Source: Rhodospirillaceae bacterium | GTDB lineage: Bacteria; Pseudomonadota; Alphaproteobacteria; Rhodospirillales; Rhodospirillaceae | Assembly (NCBI GenBank): GCA_020852595.1 | Contig: JADZAK010000091.1 | Span: 16,976 to 80,975, forward strand | Length of the DNA stretch: 64,000 nucleotides | Direction of reading: 5' to 3' | Shown: positions 33,764 to 43,409 of the stretch, one piece after another | Layout of the letters: every line of letters begins with the position of its first letter | Position numbering within the stretch: position 1 is the stretch's first letter | Notes under the pieces: generated by a model | What the model saw: only the letters and a program-made list of their open reading frames with translations | Told to the model about the DNA's origin: nothing | Databases searched by the model: none | Program-made: the position numbers and the translations under genes

Positions 33764-34222
33764 ATGTTTAAAGTCAATAAGTTAACTGATTATGCGACGG
33801 TTGTTCTGATCACCATCGCCCGCAGCCATGTGGTGCGGTCTAGCCAACATATTTCGGAAAACACGGGGATTCCCCTGCCGACGGTCGCCAAATTGATGAA
33901 AAGCCTGAACAAGGCCGGCCTGGTGAAATCCCAGCGCGGGGCCTCGGGCGGCTACTCTCTGGGGAAGGTTCCGGCCGACATTACCCTGGCCGACGTCATC
34001 CAGGCCGTCGAGGGCCCGATCGCCCTGACCGCCTGCGCAGACACATCCGACGAACAGTGCAGCATCGAAGCGGTCTGCCCGGTGCAGGGCCGTTGGAACC
34101 GCGTGAACTCCGCGGTGCGCGACGCGCTCAGCCAGGTGACGCTCGCCGACATGGTTGCCGATATGAACGCCTTTGGCCGGCCGCCGCGCATCTCCGCGCC
34201 GGTCGCGCTCGCGGTGGAGTAA
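33764..34222 (+). CDS. Rrf2-family Fe-S regulator of the suf operon
   Basis: 152 residues from ATG 33764, with GAGGG 10 bases upstream; a GTG at 33749 is also in frame. The winged helix (LTDYATVVLITIAR, ISENTGIPLPTVAKLMKSL, GLVKSQRGASGGYSL) is typical of Rrf2/IscR proteins. Three cysteines in TACADTSDEQCSIEAVC are the likely [2Fe-2S] ligands, so it should sense cluster status and repress or activate suf. The sufB gene begins 3 bases after its stop. Confidence 0.9.
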   Translation: MFKVNKLTDYATVVLITIARSHVVRSSQHISENTGIPLPTVAKLMKSLNKAGLVKSQRGASGGYSLGKVPADITLADVIQAVEGPIALTACADTSDEQCSIEAVCPVQGRWNRVNSAVRDALSQVTLADMVADMNAFGRPPRISAPVALAVE

Positions 34223-34225
34223 GCC

Positions 34226-35673
<1,448 letters not shown>

Positions 35674-35674
<1 letters not shown>

Positions 35675-36426
35675 TGGCCCTTCTCGAAATCAAGAACCTG
35701 CATGTCTCCGTCGGCGGCAAGAAGATCCTGAACGGGATCTCGCTCGCCCTGAACGCGGGTGAAGTGCACGCCATCATGGGCCCGAACGGCACCGGCAAAA
35801 GCACGCTGTCCAACGTCATCGCGGGCCGCGACGGCTACGAGGTGACCGAAGGACAGGTGCTGCTCGACGGCCGGGACGTTCTGGCGATGGCCGCCGACGA
35901 GCGCGCCCGCGCCGGCGTGTTCCTCGCGTTCCAGTATCCGGTGGAGATCCCGGGCGTCACGACGTCGGCGTTCCTCAAGACCGCCATCAATGCCAAGCGC
36001 CGCGCCGAGGGCAAACCCGAGATCGACGCCATGGAGTTCCTCAAGCTCGTGAAGGCGAAGCAGAAGATCCTCGGCATGCCCGACGATATGATCAAGCGCG
36101 CGCTCAACGTCGGTTTCTCCGGCGGTGAAAAGAAGCGCGCCGAAGTCTTGCAAATGACCCTGCTCGAGCCGCGCGTGGCCATCCTCGATGAAACCGATTC
36201 CGGCCTCGACATCGACGCCCTGAAGATCGTCTCCGAGGGCGTGAATACGCTGCGCAGCCCGGAGCGCGCATTCCTCATCATCACCCACTATCAGCGCCTT
36301 CTGAACTACATCGTGCCGGATCATGTGCATGTGCTGGTGGGCGGCAAGGTCGTGGCCAGCGGCGGTAAGGAACTGGCCGAGCAACTCGAAGCGGAAGGGT
36401 ATGCGCGCTATCTCAGCGCGGCTTAA
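35674..36426 (+). CDS. sufC: Fe-S assembly ATPase SufC
   Basis: 250 residues from ATG 35674 (MALLEIKNLHVSV). Walker A is GPNGTGKST, the signature FSGGEKKR and Walker B VAILDETDSGLDID; the D-x-D-S-G-L-D form is SufC-specific among ABC ATPases. It powers conformational change in the SufBCD scaffold. Overlaps sufB by one base and is followed by sufD after 3 bases. Confidence 0.97.
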
Positions 36427-36429
36427 GCC

Positions 36430-37680
36430 ATGAAGCAGTCGGCTCTCCTCGTTCATCCTTTTGGCGCGCGCTACGCCGCGGCGCTCCCGGCCGCCGATTC
36501 CGCGCGCCGTGAAGCGCGCGAGACTCTCGCGCTTGAAGGCCTGCCCGGCCCGAAGCGCGAGGAATGGCGTTTCACGCCGCTGCGCGGCCTGGCGAAGATT
36601 CCGTTCATTCCGGCCGCCTCGGCCGAAGACATCGATGTGCGCGACATACCGGCCGATGTGCCGCGCTTCGCGGGCGCGGTCCGGGTCGTGCTCGTGAACG
36701 GCGTTTATCGCGCCGACCTGTCGGACAAAGTTTCCGAGGCGGGCCTGGCCATTATGGAAGCCAAGACGCCCGATCACGATGTGCACGCCCCGCTCGCTGT
36801 CTTGAACGCCGCCTATATGAGCGGCGGTGTGACCATCGCCGCGCGCGGCGTGGTCGCCAAGCCCGTCCATATCGTTTCTATCGGCGCCGCCGGCGCGGAG
36901 CCCGCCGCGTTCCATCCGCGTTTCGCCGTCGCCGTGGCGCCGGCCGCCAAACTCACGGTCCTCGAGACCCACCACGGTCTTCCGGGTCAGCCGTATTTCT
37001 CCAATCCCGTCACGACGATCTCCGTGGGCACCGCCGGCGTTCTGCGCCGCTATGTCCTGGTGCGCGAAGACAGCGAAGCGTTTCACCTCGCCACCACGGT
37101 CGCCGATGTGGCGGCGGACGCGAAGTTCGACGCTTTCCATCTCGGCCTCGGCGGCGCGCTGGTGCGCCAGGAGATCAATGTGGATTTCGTGGGCGAGGGC
37201 GCTGCCGTGCGCCTCAACGGCGCCTATGCGCTCACGGGCCGCGCCCATCACGATTTCACGACCTTCATGAACCACGACATGCCCAACTGCACCTCGAGCC
37301 AGGTGTTCAAGGGCGTGGTCGATGGTGAATCGCGCGGCGTTTATCAGGGCCGCCTTCTCGTGGCGCGTCACGCTCAGAAGACCGACGGCCAGCAGCTTCA
37401 CAAGGCGCTGTTCCTGTCGCGCGGGCCTCAAATTGATTGCAAACCGGAACTCGAGATCTACGCCGACGACGTGAAGTGCGCCCACGGCGCCACCACCGGC
37501 GAGATGGATCCCGACCATCTGTTTTATCTCGCCGCGCGCGGGATCGATCCACAGGCGGCGCGCCTTCTCCTGGTGCAGGGCTTCCTCGCCGACGCGCTGG
37601 AGAATGTCGACGATGCGGCCGTGCACGACATCCTGTCGGCCGAGATTTCCGGCTGGTTGATGCGAAAGGCCTCCGCATGA
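36430..37680 (+). CDS. sufD: Fe-S assembly scaffold subunit SufD
   Basis: 416 residues. The right-handed beta-helix core has RGVYQGRLLVARHAQKTDGQQ and DDVKCAHGATTGEMDPDHLFYLAARG, with the conserved His of SufD. It pairs with SufB for iron entry and cluster assembly. N-terminal GPKREEWRFTPLRGL is also typical. Overlaps sufS by 4 bases (ATGA). Confidence 0.96.
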   Translation: MKQSALLVHPFGARYAAALPAADSARREARETLALEGLPGPKREEWRFTPLRGLAKIPFIPAASAEDIDVRDIPADVPRFAGAVRVVLVNGVYRADLSDKVSEAGLAIMEAKTPDHDVHAPLAVLNAAYMSGGVTIAARGVVAKPVHIVSIGAAGAEPAAFHPRFAVAVAPAAKLTVLETHHGLPGQPYFSNPVTTISVGTAGVLRRYVLVREDSEAFHLATTVADVAADAKFDAFHLGLGGALVRQEINVDFVGEGAAVRLNGAYALTGRAHHDFTTFMNHDMPNCTSSQVFKGVVDGESRGVYQGRLLVARHAQKTDGQQLHKALFLSRGPQIDCKPELEIYADDVKCAHGATTGEMDPDHLFYLAARGIDPQAARLLLVQGFLADALENVDDAAVHDILSAEISGWLMRKASA

Positions 37681-38927
37681 CCTCGCATCCGGCCAAGAAA
37701 ATCGTGCCCGCGTTCGATGTGGCGAAGGTTCGCGCGGACTTCCCCATCCTCTCGCGCACCGTCCATGGCAAGCCTTTGGTGTTCCTCGACAGCGCCGCGT
37801 CGGCCCAGAAGCCGCGCCAGGTCATCGACGCCGTCACCAAGGTCTACAGCGACGAATATGCCAACGTGCACCGCGGCGCTTATTACTTGAGCGAAACCGC
37901 CACCGCCAACTACGAGGCGGCCCGCGAGAAAGTGCGCGGCTTCATCAATGCGAAGAACGTCTCGGAAATCGTGTTCACCAAGGGCGCGACGGAAGCCATC
38001 AACCTCGTCGCGGCCACCTATGGGCGCGCGTTCATCAAGGCGGGCGATGAGGTCGTCATCACGGCTGTGGAGCACCACTCCAACATCGTCCCGTGGCAGC
38101 TGCTGCGCGACGCGACGGGTTGCGTCCTGCGCATCGCGCCGGTGAGCCCCGACGGCAGCGTCGACCTCGCGGAATTCGCGAAGGTCATCGGCCCGAAGAC
38201 CAAGCTGGTCGCCATCGCCCATGTGTCCAACGTGCTCGGCACCGTGCTGCCGGTCCGCGAGATCGCCGGACTGGCCCATGCCGCCGGCGCCAAGATCATG
38301 CTCGACGGCTGCCAGGGCATTGTTCACCGTCATGTCGACGTCCAGGACCTCGGCTGCGACTTCTATGTCTTCTCTGGCCACAAACTTTATGGACCGACGG
38401 GCATCGGCGTCCTCTGGGCGCGCGCGGAACTGCTCGACGCCATGCCGCCCTATCAGGGCGGCGGCGACATGATCGATACCGTCACCTTCGCCAAGACCAC
38501 CTGGGCGCCGGCGCCGGCCAAGTTCGAAGCCGGCACGCCGCCCATCGCCCAGGCGATTGGGCTGGGCGCCGCCGTCGACTATTTGAACAGTCTCGACCGC
38601 GTGGCCGCCGCCGATCATGAAGACGCGTTGCTGCGTTATGCCATGACGCGCCTGGCGCAGGTTCCGGGCGTGCGCCTCATCGGTACGGCGCCGCATAAAG
38701 CCGCCGTGCAGTCCTTTGTCATGGACGGCGCGCATCCCCACGATCTCGCCACGGTCCTCGATCGTCATGGCGTTTGCGTGCGCGCCGGCCACCACTGCGC
38801 GCAGCCGCTCATGGAAATCCTCGGTGTCAGCGCGACGACGCGCGCGTCCTTCGGCATCTACAACACCATGGAAGAGGTCGATGTGCTGGTGCACGCGCTG
38901 ATCCGCGCACAGGAGGTTCTGCTGTGA
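37677..38927 (+). CDS. sufS: Cysteine desulfurase SufS
   Basis: 416 residues from ATG 37677 (MTSHPAKKIVPAFD), overlapping sufD by 4 bases. PLP binding is marked by VEHHSNIVPWQ and the Schiff-base lysine in FSGHKLYGPTG; the persulfide-forming Cys lies in RAGHHCAQPLM, the short-loop type II arrangement. It draws sulfur from cysteine for the scaffold, probably passing it to the SufU product encoded next. Confidence 0.96.
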   Translation: MTSHPAKKIVPAFDVAKVRADFPILSRTVHGKPLVFLDSAASAQKPRQVIDAVTKVYSDEYANVHRGAYYLSETATANYEAAREKVRGFINAKNVSEIVFTKGATEAINLVAATYGRAFIKAGDEVVITAVEHHSNIVPWQLLRDATGCVLRIAPVSPDGSVDLAEFAKVIGPKTKLVAIAHVSNVLGTVLPVREIAGLAHAAGAKIMLDGCQGIVHRHVDVQDLGCDFYVFSGHKLYGPTGIGVLWARAELLDAMPPYQGGGDMIDTVTFAKTTWAPAPAKFEAGTPPIAQAIGLGAAVDYLNSLDRVAAADHEDALLRYAMTRLAQVPGVRLIGTAPHKAAVQSFVMDGAHPHDLATVLDRHGVCVRAGHHCAQPLMEILGVSATTRASFGIYNTMEEVDVLVHALIRAQEVLL

Positions 38928-39421
38928 ACGTCGCGCCCCTCAACGACGATCTGCGCACGCTCTATCAGGAAGTGATCCTCGATCACGCCAAGCATCCTCG
39001 CAACGCGCGTTTGGTCGAGCGGCACACCTGCAAGGCCCAAGGCAACAACCCCATGTGCGGCGACCGGGTGACGGTCACGGCGCAGGTATCCGATGACGGC
39101 CGCCTGCGGGATGTCGGCTTCGAAGGTAAAGGCTGTGCGATTTCCATCGCCTCGGCCTCCATGATGACCGAGGCGTTGAACGGCCAGACCATCGCGGCCG
39201 CCCGCCGGCTGTTTGATGCCGTGCACGATCTTTGCACCGGCAAGATCGATGCCGATGCCGCCAAGGCCAAAATTCCCGAGGCCGCCGAGAGTGTCGACAA
39301 GCTCGCGTCCCTGTCCGGCGTGCGCCAGTTCCCCGTCCGGGTGAAGTGCGCGACCCTGCCGTGGCATGCGCTGATGTCGTGCCTCGACGGCAAGGGCCAA
39401 ACGACGACCACAGAGAAATGA
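38924..39421 (+). CDS. sufU: SufU-type (NifU-family) sulfur-transfer protein
   Basis: 165 residues from a GTG that overlaps the sufS stop by 4 bases (GTGA). Zinc ligands expected for SufU are visible: Cys and Asp in NPMCGDRV, Cys in GKGCAIS and Cys in VRVKCATLPWHAL. The GNNPMCGD motif and the YQEVILDHAKHPRN start are diagnostic. SufU accepts persulfide sulfur from SufS by ligand exchange. There is no sufE in the operon, so SufU takes that role. Confidence 0.92.
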   Translation: MNVAPLNDDLRTLYQEVILDHAKHPRNARLVERHTCKAQGNNPMCGDRVTVTAQVSDDGRLRDVGFEGKGCAISIASASMMTEALNGQTIAAARRLFDAVHDLCTGKIDADAAKAKIPEAAESVDKLASLSGVRQFPVRVKCATLPWHALMSCLDGKGQTTTTEK

Positions 39422-39903
39422 CGATGCACGACGAGCCGCACGATCAAAAATTGTCCGACCATAAGCAGCCCGAGCCGCCGAAAGACGAAGCTCCCGCGGC
39501 TGAAGACATGCGCGCCTACGATCCATACTTCGGCGGCGGCGATCCGCCCAAGGAAGGCACGACTGTCCGCGCCGGATCGCCAAAGGATCCCGCGCTTCCC
39601 GTCGCGACCGAGGACGCCGTGGTCGAGGCGCTGCGCGCCGTCTATGACCCTGAGATCCCGGTGAACATTTACGACCTCGGCCTCATCTACGATCTCAAGA
39701 TCGACGAGAAAGGCGACGCGGTCGTCACGATGACCCTGACCGCCCCGGCCTGCCCGGTGGCGGGCTCCATGCCCAAGGAAGTCGCCGAGCGCGTTTCGGC
39801 TGTGGAAGGCATCGGCGAAGTGGACGTGGTCCTGACCTGGGATCCGCCCTGGACGCCGGCCAACATGTCCGAAGTCGCTAAAGTCGCGCTCGACATGTTC
39901 TAG
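39418..39903 (+). CDS. sufT: SUF-associated MIP18/DUF59 protein SufT
   Basis: 161 residues from ATG 39418 (MTMHDEPHDQ), overlapping sufU by 4 bases. A polar, Pro/Asp-rich extension of about 65 residues precedes the DUF59 domain: VEALRAVYDPEIPVNIYDLG, LTAPACPVAGSMP with the functional Cys, and VVLTWDPPWTPANM. SufT helps mature Fe-S proteins, especially aconitase-type targets. The extension's role is unknown. A palindromic repeat begins at the base after the stop. Confidence 0.93.
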   Translation: MTMHDEPHDQKLSDHKQPEPPKDEAPAAEDMRAYDPYFGGGDPPKEGTTVRAGSPKDPALPVATEDAVVEALRAVYDPEIPVNIYDLGLIYDLKIDEKGDAVVTMTLTAPACPVAGSMPKEVAERVSAVEGIGEVDVVLTWDPPWTPANMSEVAKVALDMF

Positions 39904-39949
39904 GAGCGTTTTCCGCCGAAGTGGAAACCGGTTCGGCGTAGAAAACGCG
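39904..39949 (+). repeat. 46-base interspersed palindromic repeat, copy A
   Basis: Outer stem GCGTTTTC/GAAAACGC (8 bp) and inner stem CGCCGA/TCGGCG (6 bp) with a two-base bulge. Same family as 32883-32928; five differences, one pair being compensatory (C-G here, A-T there). It may act as a terminator or mRNA-stabilising hairpin between sufT and sufA. Confidence 0.82.
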
Positions 39950-39995
39950 GCCAAAAACGTGAAATTAAGGGAATACCTCTTATATTAGGTCCGTT

Positions 39996-40382
39996 ATGAG
40001 CACAGCACAGACCCCAAACACCGGCGGCGAACCGAAAGCCAAGCGCGGCCTGCCGCCGCCGATCCGCATCACGGACGCGGCCGCCAAGCGCATCAACGAG
40101 GTCGTCGCCAAGGCGGCGAAACCGGTCTTGGGCGTGCGCGTGGGCGTCAGCAACAAGGGGTGCTCGGGCAAGTCCTACGTCGTGGAGTACGCCGAGGATC
40201 AGCGCAAGTTCGAGGACGTGGTCGAGCACAACGGCGCCAAGGTCTTCATCGACCCCAAGGCGGTCATGTATCTGCTCGGCAGCGAACTCGACTACCGCGA
40301 AAGCAAGATGGAAAGCGGCTTCGTCTTCACGAACCCGAACGAGAAGGGCCGGTGCGGTTGCGGGGAAAGTTTCTCCATATAA
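39996..40382 (+). CDS. sufA: A-type Fe-S carrier (SufA/IscA/HesB family)
   Basis: 128 residues. The IRITDAAAKRINEVV start, SNKGCSGKSYVVEY and the C-terminal RCGCGESFSI supply the three family cysteines (C...C-x-C). A ~25-residue Pro/Lys-rich N-terminal extension precedes the domain. It carries clusters from SufBCD to target proteins. It lies 92 bases after sufT, past the palindrome, so it may be partly uncoupled from the operon. Confidence 0.93.
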   Translation: MSTAQTPNTGGEPKAKRGLPPPIRITDAAAKRINEVVAKAAKPVLGVRVGVSNKGCSGKSYVVEYAEDQRKFEDVVEHNGAKVFIDPKAVMYLLGSELDYRESKMESGFVFTNPNEKGRCGCGESFSI

Positions 40383-40399
40383 TCCCGGACCGAAGCGTC

Positions 40400-40789
40400 C
40401 TAGCGCATTCCCATGACCTTCATCAGGCGCTTGTCGACTTCGGCCAACAGCATCACCGGATGCACCGGCTTGTAGAGCATGGCAACGCGGCCCGTCTGGA
40501 AGTCCGGATCGTCGTCGACCAGGTCTTCGACTTTGTCCGGTTGGCCCGTGACCAGAATCGTTGCGATGCCCGGCGCCTTGTCCTGCAGCACCTGGCGCAG
40601 TTCAAGTCCGCCCATCACCGGCATCATGACGTCGATGATGGCAAGATCGATGGAGCTTGTTCTGATAACCTTCAGCGCTTCTTCGCCGTCACCGGCTTGC
40701 ATCACGTCGTAGCCACGATGGCGTAAGAGTTCGGTATACGACTCCCTCACCATCGCGTTGTCATCGACAACGAGAATGCGACCTAACAC
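40400..40789 (-). CDS. Single-domain response regulator (CheY-like)
   Basis: 129 residues, receiver only: VVDDNAM at the N-terminus, phospho-acceptor Asp in LAIIDVMMPVMGG, Thr in LVTGQ and Lys in MLYKPVHP. No output domain, so it works by protein contact. No kinase is adjacent. It is convergent with sufA, 17 bases apart. Confidence 0.9.
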   Translation of the reverse strand: MLGRILVVDDNAMVRESYTELLRHRGYDVMQAGDGEEALKVIRTSSIDLAIIDVMMPVMGGLELRQVLQDKAPGIATILVTGQPDKVEDLVDDDPDFQTGRVAMLYKPVHPVMLLAEVDKRLMKVMGMR

Positions 40790-40947
40790 GATGATCCCCC
40801 GTCCTCTATCCTCACTACCCCGAGGTCAAAAGGATAGTCGCGAGGCCTATTTACTTCAACGTTTTCGCCTGCAACTCTGTGGTGATAAAGTCACTACAAG
40901 CTTGAAGCGAATGCATATTCGCACCACGCATTTACCGAGCATCCCCT

Positions 40948-41160
40948 ATGGAAAGTGTCGTTACGGTTCTTCTTGGCATATCAATGGTGGCGGTGCTTGC
41001 CGTCCTTGCGACGGGGCTGGCCGCCTTTATCGCGGGCGGAGAATTCAACCGCAAATACGCCAATAAATTAATGCGCTTACGCGTCCTCACACAGGCTGTG
41101 GCGGTCGCGCTTTTGCTGCTTCTTTTGTTGTTGAGGACTTTCGGTCCCACCGGCGGCTGA
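40948..41160 (+). CDS. Two-helix membrane protein with HIG1-type fold
   Basis: 70 residues with two membrane helices (VVTVLLGISMVAVLAVLATGLAAFI and AVAVALLLLLLLL) joined by a short basic loop, FNRKYANKLMRLRVLTQ, that matches HIG1/twin transmembrane proteins. Mitochondrial HIG1 proteins help assemble respiratory complexes; alphaproteobacterial homologues are presumed to do similarly, but this is inference. Confidence 0.85.
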   Translation: MESVVTVLLGISMVAVLAVLATGLAAFIAGGEFNRKYANKLMRLRVLTQAVAVALLLLLLLLRTFGPTGG

Positions 41161-41176
41161 CAAAGTTCCCGTCGCC

Positions 41177-41240
41177 CGCGCGTGTTTCGCGGGCGTCAGG
41201 CCCCGCGTGTTCCGCGCTGCGCCGCGTGTTCCGCGCTACG
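41177..41240. repeat. Three short tandem repeats of about 19 bases
   Basis: CGCGTGTTCCGCGCTGCG (41204-41221) and CGCGTGTTCCGCGCTACG (41223-41240) differ at one position with a period of 19; a more divergent copy CGCGTGTTTCGCGGGCG begins at about 41179. They fill the gap between two convergent genes. Confidence 0.7.
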
Positions 41241-41994
41241 CAAGACTCGGCCGCTCCGGCCGGTACACGACTTTATTCGCGCCTTCGAAATTCTCGATCT
41301 GTTGCGTGAGGTCGCGGCGGCGGTTGCGTGTCGCCTGCACCAGCGCCGGTGTGATGCCCGCGTTGCCGATCGCGTTGGTCGCGATCAGTTCCTGCACCCG
41401 GTCCAGGAACGACTTGTGAGTCAACGCTTCCGCCATGTCGGCGCAGAATGAGATGAAGTGAGACAAACGAACCGGACGCTGCGGCGACGGGTGGTAGGCC
41501 GAGATCGCGTAAGACCCGGTCTTGCGGTCGCGGCGTTCGAGGATGGCGGCGCGCAGATAAGCGGGGAAAGCGCTGAACACGAAGGCCGTCTGCGTGTCGT
41601 GTTCGACAACGAGATCTTCGAGCGCGCCGATGATGTTCGCCGCGGCCTCCGAAACGATCGCATCGGTGACATCGTCGCCGGCGGCCAGCGCCTCGACCTG
41701 CTGGATGGCCGCATTCTCCTCACGGCTGGAGAAGATCTGCTCGCCGCCGATGTGCAGCGAGACCCAGTTCTCCGGATTGTAGTCGAGTTCGTACTTCGAC
41801 ACCTTGCGGCGCCACATATTTTCCCAGTCGAACGCGCCGGCGTCCTGCAGGATGTTCGGGTCGCGGCGGACTTCCTCGACCACCACGGCCGCCATGCGCA
41901 TGGTGCCGGGGATGTTCTGGCCGCGCACGATGGCCATGATCGTGCTGATCTTCGTCTTTACCGGAATCGTGATGCGGTTCGAGCGCAGCGTCAT
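41236..41994 (-). CDS. Conserved-looking protein of unknown function (start uncertain)
   Basis: 252 residues from the ATG at 41994; no family recognised. No signal peptide or membrane helix. The sequence is regular and coding-like (MRMAAVVVEEVRRDPNILQD, NPENWVSLHIGGEQIFSS, AYHPSPQRPVRLSHFISFCADM), ending in a basic, Arg-rich region. This ATG has no ribosome site. The frame stays open for 43 further codons upstream (to 42123) with protein-like sequence (LVEIGTLTLFREKS, HSFGELDEDGQRDIPV) and a strong GGAGGA at 42108-42103, but holds no ATG, GTG or TTG. The true start may therefore be a rare codon near 42096 or 42090. Confidence 0.72.
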   Translation of the reverse strand: MTLRSNRITIPVKTKISTIMAIVRGQNIPGTMRMAAVVVEEVRRDPNILQDAGAFDWENMWRRKVSKYELDYNPENWVSLHIGGEQIFSSREENAAIQQVEALAAGDDVTDAIVSEAAANIIGALEDLVVEHDTQTAFVFSAFPAYLRAAILERRDRKTGSYAISAYHPSPQRPVRLSHFISFCADMAEALTHKSFLDRVQELIATNAIGNAGITPALVQATRNRRRDLTQQIENFEGANKVVYRPERPSLA

Positions 41995-42087
41995 GACGGG
42001 AATGTCGCGCTGGCCGTCTTCGTCCAGTTCACCAAAGGAATGGACGACCGATTTCTCCCGGAAAAGCGTAAGTGTGCCGATCTCAAC

Positions 42088-42108
42088 CAGGCCTATGCCG
42101 TTTCCTCC
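42088..42108 (-). promoter_or_regulatory. Strong Shine-Dalgarno without a standard start codon
   Basis: On the minus strand GGAGGA (42108-42103) is followed by AACGGC, then in-frame ATA (42096-42094) and CTG (42090-42088). ATA sits at ideal spacing (6 bases) for initiation of the gene below; CTG at 12. No ATG, GTG or TTG is in that frame between here and 41994. Confidence 0.45.
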
Positions 42109-42189
42109 GGGATGCGCCGCGACCTATTTGAAACGACTATATTTTATCGCGCGGGGCGCAGGAAGGTCTTTCAACTGCCGCGCGTGGGA

Positions 42190-43095
42190 TTATTCCGCAC
42201 TGAGACGTTGTGGTTTCAGCGCGGCGGCGTACTCGCCGGCCATCTCCACCAGCCGTCCCACCAGCGCGGTGATATCGTTCTTGAGCACCGCGAATCCGGG
42301 ACGGGGTTCGAGGGTCGCTTCGTCCATATAAAGGTTTCGATTGATTTCCAGCTGCAGCACATGGGTGCCGTTCCCAGGGTCGCCGTAGTGCTGTGTGGTG
42401 AAGCCGCCGGCATAAGGATTGTTGCGTGTCACCCGGTAGTGGCGCTGCGACAGGAAGGTCTCGACGGCATCCGTGATCATGGGCGCGCACGACAGGCCGG
42501 TGCGATCGCCCAGCACCATATCGATGGTGCGCGGATCGCCGACCGCCGTGACCGGCAGGCCCGTCGACGGCATGGAATGACAGTCGATCAGGATGCAGAC
42601 GCCGAACCGCGCATGGGCGCGCGCGATCAAGCCGGCCAGGGCGCGGTGATAGGGGCGGTAAACCGCCTCGATCCGCCGCTCGGCCTCCTCGAAATTCAGT
42701 TTGGCGCGATAGATCTCGCGCCGTGTCGCGACGATGCGCGGGATGGTGCCGAGCCCCGCGCCCACACGAACCGAGGTCGTGTTGGCAAAGTCGGGCAGCG
42801 CGTCGTTGAACATCTCCGGATCGAGTTCATAGGGCTCGCGGTTCACGTCCAGATATGCGCGCGGATAAAGGGCCCGCACCAGCGGCGCGCCGAAGTCCGG
42901 GGCCCCGGAAAAAAGCTGATCGACGTAACAGTCCTCCGAGCGCCGCAGCATGGCGAGGTCCAGCGGCGACGAAGCCGCGAATTCCGGCGGATAGAATGCG
43001 CCCGAGTGCGGCGAAGCGAACACCAGGGGCACGCTGTGCCGGAAAGGCTCCAGGACCTCAATAGGGCTCGCGGGCGTGGATTCGGCTAGGGACAC
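42190..43095 (-). CDS. N-formylglutamate amidohydrolase family protein
   Basis: 301 residues from a GTG at 43095 (SLAESTPASPIEVLEPFRH); the open frame continues to 43263 but would run into non-conserved sequence. Family blocks: FASPHSGAFYPPEF, DVNREPYELDPEMF, ILIDCHSMPS with the metal-binding Asp/His, and TQHYGDPGNGTHVLQLEINRNLYMDE. The enzyme hydrolyses N-formyl-L-glutamate to glutamate and formate at the end of one histidine-degradation route, but no other hut genes are here, so another N-formyl or N-acyl amino acid may be the substrate. Confidence 0.87.
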   Translation of the reverse strand: MSLAESTPASPIEVLEPFRHSVPLVFASPHSGAFYPPEFAASSPLDLAMLRRSEDCYVDQLFSGAPDFGAPLVRALYPRAYLDVNREPYELDPEMFNDALPDFANTTSVRVGAGLGTIPRIVATRREIYRAKLNFEEAERRIEAVYRPYHRALAGLIARAHARFGVCILIDCHSMPSTGLPVTAVGDPRTIDMVLGDRTGLSCAPMITDAVETFLSQRHYRVTRNNPYAGGFTTQHYGDPGNGTHVLQLEINRNLYMDEATLEPRPGFAVLKNDITALVGRLVEMAGEYAAALKPQRLSAE

Positions 43096-43267
43096 AGGGG
43101 GACAACGGGGGCTGTAAAGGGCTGGAAAGCATGGATTGTAAGGCCATCCATCGGGCCCATTCCAGCCTTTCCGCTCAAAGCTGCGGACGAGGTCTTGCAC
43201 TTCCCAAAACTTGCCTATAAACAACGCCCTCCGACCCCTGCCGGCCTTCAGTGGCGAGCGCAAAAGC

Positions 43268-43309
43268 GGGCGCGTAGCTCAGCGGTAGGGCGCTACCTTG
43301 ACGAGGTGG
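43268..43309 (+). pseudogene. Truncated tRNA-Val(GAC) remnant
   Basis: The 5' part of a tRNA is intact: acceptor strand GGGCGCG, TA, D-arm GCTC-AGCGGTA-GGGC, and anticodon stem-loop CTACC-TTGACGA-GGTGG with anticodon GAC. No T-arm (GTTCGA) and no 3' acceptor strand or CCA follows; the sequence runs on for 25 unrelated bases straight into the intact tRNA-Val at 43335. Confidence 0.8.
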
Positions 43310-43334
43310 CTTGAAGGTCGGAGACGGATGGTGC

Positions 43335-43409
43335 GGGCGATTAGCTCAGCGGTAGAGCACACCCTTGACATGGGTGGGGCCACAGGTTCGATCCCTGTAT
43401 CGCCCACCA
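43335..43409 (+). tRNA. tRNA-Val (anticodon GAC)
   Basis: 75 bases including encoded CCA. Acceptor GGGCGAT pairs with ATCGCCC; D-arm GCTC/GAGC; anticodon stem CACCC/GGGTG with loop TTGACAT; T-arm ACAGG-TTCGATC-CCTGT; discriminator A. Reads GUC and GUU valine codons. A perfect hairpin starts at the next base. Confidence 0.96.

Noticed and set aside
41177..41240. CRISPR-like array
   Set aside because: Only three contiguous ~19-base copies with no spacers; a simple tandem repeat.
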